Below, one piece after another: positions 49,101-58,100 of a stretch of 60,000 nucleotides of DNA. Origin of the DNA: Antedon mediterranea (Eukaryota; Echinodermata; Crinoidea; Comatulida; Antedonidae). Every line of letters begins with the position of its first letter. Position 1 is the first letter of the stretch. The notes below the pieces were generated by a model, which saw only the letters and a list, made by a program, of their open reading frames with translations, was not told the DNA's origin and searched no databases. The translations under genes were made by a program, and so were the position numbers. The stretch is taken from the NCBI RefSeq assembly GCF_964355755.1, contig NC_092678.1, forward strand, positions 4,376,922-4,436,921, written 5' to 3'.

Positions 49101-52100
49101 CTACGCCTTTGATTGAGTCGCAGCATTCTGTTTTGATGTCGTTGTCGTTCTAGTAATCTTAAAATATTAAAATCAATTGTAGCACTATTCACACTATAAT
49201 GATGTCCTCATGTAAATGGAGACAAATTGATTCTCATTTGCATATCAAAATGATACACTTTATAAATAAGCTATTTATTGCTTTCAATTTGGTTGAAAAA
49301 AAATTTCAGATAAATCTTCTAAACTGGGTTTTTGGATATTTTACATCATTTCGATTACATTTTAAATATTTTTTCTTCCTATTCTCAGATATTTGTTCCT
49401 TTTATTATAATCATTATCATTGTTATTACACCATTATTTTAATCATTATCATCATCATCAGCATCAGCTTCATCATCATAATACCATAATAATATTTTAA
49501 TCATCACCATTATTTTCATCATTATCAGCATCATCTTCATCATCATAATACCATAATAATATTTTAATCATCTCCATTATTGTCATTTATCATAAAGTAT
49601 CTCTTAAATCATAATTATCATCATCAACATAATATATCATCATTATCATAATCATCATAATTGTTATCTTCATCATCATCATTATCAACATAATACATCA
49701 TCATTGTCATAATCATTTCGTTTTGTTTATTTATTTGACTAACATAAAATCAATAATATATATATAAAAAAAAAGAGATAAAAAATGCTGGGCAGGGGCA
49801 GCTTAAGCAAAACACAAGTCAGTCAGCTACTCTTATCATCATAATCATTATCATACATTGTATAGATAACATTGTATAAAGACAGCAGCAACACTCCAAT
49901 GTTATCTTTCCTCATTGGTGTATTGGTTGTCGTTTTTGTCGGTGTAGTCATATTTCTACACGAAAACATTTTGTAATCAACAATTAATTATGTTTTGCTT
50001 TAACCCATTGTTATAATTTTTTAATAACTTTTACAGTACGTACTAATTCTGCAACAAGACTGTGTTTTTTTGACTTTCTCATAAACTACGAAGTTCTCAA
50101 TAGCAGTAAATCAATAACGTCTATTTTGCCTATTGATTTTAACGCCTGTCTTATTGCATCCAGGCGGAGAAACTGAAGGTTGCATATTCACTGGCAAATA
50201 AAGCTTTATAATACGCGGCTATTATACAGGCAACATATTCAACAGCATACTAGCATTCTAAATTCTGCCTTACGGTTACTATATAATGGTGCCAATAAAT
50301 GTTATACAAAGCTACATTTTTTACTCAAAATTCAGGTTATTTAAATATTAAAATGATTGAATTTATAATATTAGAATAATAATAATATGAAACATTTGTT
50401 ATAATACAATAAACAAACAAACATACCTACATACATCTTTAATTTATAGATGATTGTTCAGGATATCAAAACATAATTTTATTCAACAAAAAATAAATTA
50501 AATTCAGTGGATTATGATTTAATTTTCAGGCTAAAAATCGCTTAAAGGTCACATGAACAAAATATTTTTTCAATATCTATACTCATAAAAATGTCTACCT
50601 ACACCCTTATATAGGCCTATTATTAAATTAATGTTCTCTGTGTATATTTTCATTTTCATATTTGTTCTTGTTTAGGTTGAGAACCCCAACTGAAACATCC
50701 TCTGCTTTCCATAGTTTACTTATTGATTACATTTTTTGTCCTGCTTTTTTTATATACGAAGAGCAATAAATATTAAAATTACTGATATTCCAAATTATAA
50801 ACATCCTATTTATGAGATGATGCTTATAGTAAGCTATTGCACTATGAACATAATTAACTTTGTAAATACATTCAACATTCAACATTGAATGTTAATGTTT
50901 ATGAGAATACAACTCATATGTTTATCTTTGTGAAACATTATTGCTTGATGTTTTTATGTGAAGAAATTAGAAATATATTGTTAATGGCAGCGTAAATAAG
51001 GATTATGATGGAAGTTTAGTGTGACTGTGTTTACGTCCTGGTAAAAATGTTAAGTACTTCAGCAAATTTTTTGTATTTTTATTCTTCAATTTCTTGACTT
51101 TTTAAAGGATCTCAGCCAGCATGATACACACACTACTTTGTCGCCCTAAAGAAAAATAATGGCATTTGCGCAAATCACCCCGTTCTGGTGATGAAGTCGA
51201 ATCTAGTTATTTTAAGCTTTTTTATGTTATTATACGTTGTTAATGCACAACGTGCCATGAGCTCTATATTGGTGGTGGTACCGGCGCTATATCAGTTTTC
51301 ATTTATTATTATTATTAATTATTTACTTTTTCTATTTTATCATTTCAGAAATTAGTAGATGCTGCAGAAAGAGCAAATTTTGACCAGGAATATAATGATT
51401 CTTTAGAGGTAAGTGAACTGCTGTGATCATCGCAAACGAGAGATGGTTTCATGTTATATGAACGCTGAGAGCTAAATTCCATTATTATGTTCAGGAAATT
51501 CCATGTTACTGAAGTTCCACGAGCGGGTACGCATCAAAACCATCATTTCATGCTTTTAGAGGTCAATATTCTGTCTGATTTCATTGAGATGCCAAAGGCA
51601 AATTGCATTTATTGAAATCTCTTTTGTCTGTTATTTAAACACCGGGAGCGTTCCATAGATCTTGATTCCATGTTAATACAGCAAATGCTTCGCTTTCCAT
51701 GTTAACAAAATTCAATGTTATTAAAAACGTTGCTCTGAGCATTTCATGTTTAAACTGAAAGGTTATTAAAAAGGCCACCAACTGTAAGTTATTAAAAGCC
51801 TGCTGCTGCTGCCATTTCAAGCTGATCAATCGATGGTTAGCATTTTTTTATAAATTTCCATAAAAGCCACTTATGGCATGTCATTAACTTGGAAAATGTA
51901 AATAATGCATAGAAAATGATGGACATTTTATTATGCTGCTTGGTTTTGAAATGCAAAGCAATTGATCAAATTAAATCCCAAATATCCAAAAATTGTTTTG
52001 GTATTTCTCCTGTAAAAGTGATTTCTACAGGTTGTTTTTTTAACAACTGAAAATGCTGTAAATTATACTTGCTTGCTGTTACTGCCTATATTTTCTCCTC

Positions 52101-55100
52101 ATCTTTATCATATTTCTATGAATTCATAAGCTCACAATGGGTTATCGTAGAACGAACCCCCTTTATCACCGTCGTTCACATTTTATGCTAATTTCAGACA
52201 CGCGGTGGATCACATTGAAGTATTATCTTTTTCATTTTCACATTTATTTACACTTTATACAAATGTTACCATCAGAGAGCAAAAAAAAACCCCATTTTTT
52301 AAAAAGTGGATTACCATCATCGCTTTGTTGATTGTCTTTAGTTTGAAAAAATAAGGTTTGTTAAGCCTTGTCACTATCAAAAAATGTGATATATGGACAT
52401 AATGATGCCATATCACTATTATATTTGGGAATGGCACTACCATTGGGCACATCACACTTTTATTGTAAAACTAGTTTGATAGTGTAGACAGAGCTTTACT
52501 GATTGTCATTCTTTGCTATGACCATCAATAAACTGTTTGAATATTCATTTCGAGAAGCCTGCAAATATTTAAATATTAGATGCATTCTTGATCCGTTTGA
52601 CCAGTCTTTTGTTGGATGTGTACAAAACTGGTCATCATCAGATATTGATTTGGTTGATTTAATCGCTGGATTAGTTGATGTTTGAGCACTGAGCACGTAC
52701 TGCCAATATTGACCATTCACTATTCTGTTGGAGAAATGTTTTGTGTTGGTCAGGTTGTTTATGTGATGGTCAAACATGGCCTGCTGGTCTGCCCACTCAG
52801 AAATGCGTTTCCTCACTTTCACACTTTGAATAGTATGCTTTTAAATCATTTACCTCTATTTAAACAGTTACTGCAGTACTTCTACTTAATTTGCATATTA
52901 CTGCAGATTTAATATTCTTTATCTTACATTTGCTCGGCATTCTTCCTTCTACATTAACAAAACACATTTGCATCATTAAATTTAAATAAATGTTCAGTAT
53001 AAATATGTACCTCACTATCACACTGATGATGGAAACTCCTTTCAAATATGATTGACTGCAGAGATGAAATTAATCAACATGAGATTTAAAAATGTTGGGT
53101 TTTATCATTTTTATTCATTATATATCTATATTACAAATAAAGTAATGTTTTGGTTGCCAGACATCATCAAGATAAAGCTGTTCCCCTTATATCATCAATT
53201 AAATATCAATTTATTAACATTTTTGTTGTGTAAATAATTGTTGGTGTTCCCTCTTTTACAGTATGAATATTTTAATGCGCTACTAATAAATGATAAGGAT
53301 AATAATGGAGACTATTTACCATTGGGAGGAGAATTCATCTTGACACCGGATGACCATTTTAATGGAATTGAAGTTAACCTTACACACAGCACAGTACAAG
53401 TTCCAACTAACGTATATAACATGGGTAAGTACACTCACTCACTCCGGCGTCGCAAGTTCCAACTAACGTATATAACATGGGTAAGTACACTCACTCACTC
53501 CGGCGTCACAAGTTCCAACTAACGTATATAACATGGGTAAGTACACTCACTCACTCCGGCGACACAAGTTCCAACTAACGTATATAACATGGGTAAGTAC
53601 ACTCACTAACTCCGGCGTCGCAAGTTCCAACTAACGTATATAACATGGGTAAGTACACTCACTCACTCCGGCGTCACAAGTTCCAACTAACGTATATAAC
53701 ATGGGTAAGTACACTCACTCACTCCGGCGTCGCAAGTTCCAACTAACGTGTATAACATGGGTAAGTACACTCACTCACTCCGGCGTCACAAGTTCCAACT
53801 AACGTATATAACATGGGTAAGTACACTCACTCACTCCGGCGTCACAAGTTCCAACTAACGTATATAACATGGGTAAGTACACTCACTTACTCCGGCGTCA
53901 TCTGACAGACTTAACACATTTCAAAATGTGCTCCTTCTCTTGATTATTCTTCTTGTTCACATATTTTTCCCGCAAAATGTCCACCTTAAAAATGAAGAGT
54001 TATTATGTAAAGGTTCACACCGCAATTATGTTAAGATGGTTCACACTACAATTATTTGTTTAATGTTTACCCTCTTTGTAATTTAAAGGTTTTACTTTTT
54101 ACAATAACCTATCTTAGCCTATTTTACAAGTACAGTTTTGTTTATTTCTTTACTTGAAGTTGGTTCTATGATAAAATCAAAAGAGCTTTCGTCAATAAAT
54201 AAACATATTTTTGTGTGATGATGGAAAAATGCTTAGACTAATTCCTCCCATGACGATGAGCTCTAGTTGGAGAATAGCTTCACTTCCAAATGTCAATCAA
54301 GAAAACTGCTTGGAAGTACAGTATTTGATATCTCTATTGTTATTTAATAGTTGTGTTAATTAATAGGTGAACCATAGCTAATGTAGATCATTGAACAACG
54401 TGTTACATTTCTCTAAAATTGAAGACCTTGTAATGAAATATGTCCGAGAAGACTTGCTCTACCAAAAGAACCATAGTCGAGGAGACACTCGAACAGGGTT
54501 TGCAGCGCCCCTGCCTTATTGCTCAGCAACTCGAATCAACTGTTATATGTTTATGTTAAATAATTTTTACCTTAAATATTTTATTTTAGGTACTGAAGTA
54601 TTAAATCATATTAAATTCACTGACGAATTAGATTCCACTTTTGAAGAAAACTACCGTGAAGATCCGACGTTAACGTGGCAGTATTTTGGTAGTAAAACTG
54701 GATTCTTTAGGAACTTTCCAGGTAAATTTAATGAGTTTAGCCCTGGGAATACCCTATTATGAAATGATATGACCCGAATAGTTGTAGCATTTTTTTTTGT
54801 CATACAGCATTTGAAATACAATGTACATATAATGTATAATTTTGTAAATTAGCAAAATCAACATAGTATCTCTAGTATCTTATCTTATTTCCATTCTTCC
54901 ATTCTAATCAATGCAAATGCTGAACTCCAAATTGTCTTTTCTGTCGATTAGCATTATTATTGAATTTGGTATTGATTGTGTTTGTACTAATTATACAGAT
55001 ATTTGAAAGAAACTTATTTATATGTTGATTGACAAAAGCCTTTGTTAAAATTGGATCTCCATATTTTTGTTTCCTTCACCTTTGTAGGATATTTAAATAT

Positions 55101-58100
55101 CTACATTTTGTATTGTTTTTGTTTGACGGTCAAATAACTGACAAATGAAATTATATTGTTTGGCTGACCTGCATCATTGGCGATAGTAAATGCTTAATAA
55201 ATTTAACTGAAAAATTAAAATTTGTTGTTATTGAATTAATAGGGTATTAGCACACATTTATTTAATTTAATTAAATTCGGACATTTCTTAATACGCCGTT
55301 ATTATTTGTTGAAGGTATAAAGTGGGATTTAGGCGAAGCTGATTTTGATGAATATGATTGCCGAAAACGACCATGGTAAGTTTGTACAAATATGGTAGTG
55401 ATATGCCCAAATATGGTAGTGATATGCCCAAATATGGTAGTGATATGCACAAATATGGTAGTGATATGCTTAAATATGTTGGTGATATGCCCAAATATGG
55501 TAGTGATATGACATCATATAAATATATACAAATTAAATAAAGCACACTTCAAATTATCTTAAAATATGTAATATGTGTACCTGTCTTTCTAATTGTCTTT
55601 TTAATGAAAATTGTACTCCTTGATGAAGATATTGACATTGTCTTCTCACCAAGGATTACAAATGGGAACTATTGAATCATTAATGCCAATACACAAATTA
55701 CTATTGAAATTTTATGCAGTTCCACAAGAAGCATATATTTCAAAGGCTTGTAACCGGAGTAATTAGAGGATGTCCTAGTTAGCATATTATATAAGACAGG
55801 CTGTCGATAATGTTAATAATCTTAATCCATGTAGGTATATATCGGCCGCAACGTCACCCAAAGACATTGTTATTTTGATCGATAAAAGCGGCAGTATGCT
55901 TGGAATTCTACTGGAAATTGCGAAGCATACGGCACGTACCATCATCGATACTCTAGGCGATGACGATTTCTTCAATGTGTTAGCTGTAAGTAAACGTGTC
56001 GTCGTTTTCCATTAATAATATGACTTGGTTAGAATTCCCCTTCCTCTATGCCCTCTCTCTCTTCTTTTAACATATACAGTTAAACTCCTATCAAGGGGCC
56101 ACATTTGGGAAACAACATTTCCTTAAATATGAGTGTACTCAGGTTGTCTACCTTGGCATTCTTCTACATTAACAAAACACATTTGCATCATTAAATACCT
56201 TGGTTTCGAGACTTCGTGGCCTATACCTGTTTGCCCTCTTTAATCATCTTGGCATCTTCTTTGTATACATACGGGCTGAACTTTAGTTCGTGAGCAGACC
56301 AGTTTATTCTAATCAGCCCAGAGTTAAACGTATTGACTGACTTGGCATTTACAATTTCATTTGGGACCATGTTTCCAATCTCACTCTCACTGGTTGTCTT
56401 TAAAACATATATTTTCCTTGCATTCCATTCGTTTTAATGGAAAGTGTCCCTTAATTTGGGTTTCCCATGAATACAGGTGTCCCAAAGTTGTACTCTGTTG
56501 ACAGGACCAAACTCGTTTCTTGAATGGATCATTCTTCTCACAAGAATTACCATAAAGTTGAAACTTATAAGAAGGGCATATACTATAATGGCTAGTTACA
56601 AGATTGTCTTCTACAGCATTGGTCTTTGTGTGTTTTCTTTTAGTTTAATGACACAACAAGTTATACTGAGCCGTGTTTTGAAAATGAAGGAATGTTGGTA
56701 CAAGCAAATGCAGACAACAGAAAGGTAACTATCTTATTATTTTGCTTGGTTTTTATAATTTAAAGAGTGTTTCTATAAGTAAAGGGCAGTGGACTTTTTT
56801 GACAAATTTTAATGCCTGTTTTTCCTCTGGACACATAAGATCCGGGGCCCCTGGGTTTAGCCAGTGAGCGCTCATAGCGTTACACCACTGGTAAAGGGAT
56901 TTGTTGCATGATATTTAAGATTTAAGAATAAGAAGATAACATTTTTTTTACTTGTTTTTCTTAACAGATACTGAAGGATAGTCTTGATAATTTAAAAGCT
57001 GGCGGACTGGCTGAATTTGGAATTGGATTAAAGGATGCATTTGAACTGTTAGACAAGGTATTGCATTTTATTTAAATAATAATAATAATATTGATAATAT
57101 AAAGTAAATTCTGAAAAAAGTGAAGTAATTGTGATTCTATATTTCAAACTTTATTTATTCATCTTTGGGAATAATAATAATGACATTGATTTAGAATGGC
57201 AATATGTTGTTGATTGATTTTTTTATTTAATATTACACATTAAATTGTTAGTTTCATATTATAATTAGCAACTTTTTAGATTTCAACAACGCAGCTATAG
57301 TCATGCGCAGAATGAATTTTCAACTTGATCTGCGTACTGTCACATGGTGGGTCTGTATTCTCAAAGTTTGACACCCATATTTTGCCCAATATTATCCAAG
57401 AAATTATTATTTTCAGAATTCCTTAATTTAAATAAAGAATGTTTATACAGTGCTTGTTTAAATTGCATTTGATTTAGTACAAAGAAACGACCATTGAAAG
57501 CGAGTGTAACCAAGCTATCATAGTGATCACAGATGGTGCTAGTAAAAGACATGAGGAGATATTTGAACAATATAATGAGGATGAGAGAGTTCGTGTGTTC
57601 ACGTATCTTATGGGACGTGAAGTTGGAGGCGCTGAAGCAATCAAGTGGATGGCGTGTAATAACAAAGGTAAATACTAGATTTTATTGTTGAGTGGCTGAG
57701 CGGTCTAGACAGGAACACGCAATTCATAGCCATCAATCGGAACAGCATCAAAGACCTCCTCGACTATGATTCTTGTGGTAGAAAAAGTCTTAATAGCTTA
57801 AGGAGGTCCAGTGTACAAATCGGTATTGTGTGTACTTGAAAGAACTTCTTTCAAAAGAGTAGGGGCTTATCCCCATTGTACTGGTCCATCTCGGCTCCTG
57901 TTACGTTTACAGACGAATGTGGACAAATCTAAGATGTATAATAATATATCTATATGCAGCAATTTGAATTTATACAAATATTTTCCTAAAATACTTCAGA
58001 TTTTATTATAGTCCCTATAAAAATTGTAAAAATAAATCCCTAACAATTCTTGCATTTTTATGTGGATATTATATTGCACATATTGAATTAAATCAAATAT

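Larger units (their letters stand above)
45304..51348. other. CACNA2D intron 3 (6 kb), no gene seen
   Basis: AT-rich. It holds the foldback at 45.8 kb and the (TCA)n/(ATT)n low-complexity tract near 49.5 kb. The remaining sequence shows no coding or mobile signal that I recognise. Confidence 0.7.
45187..55375 (+). other. CACNA2D3: CACNA2D VWA_N coding block (exons 3-7)
   Basis: Exons 3-7 cover residues 56-233, the region before and including the VWA_N domain. It includes [92 protein letters not shown] and [19 protein letters not shown]. The RKR triplet in the last piece is where alpha2delta-1/2 carry the RRR motif tied to gabapentin binding and alpha2delta-3 carries RNR. Confidence 0.8.

Noticed and set aside
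56477-56728. 83-codon frame overlapping CACNA2D exon 9
   Set aside because: Out of frame with the real exon (56644-56724), whose translation matches alpha2delta.
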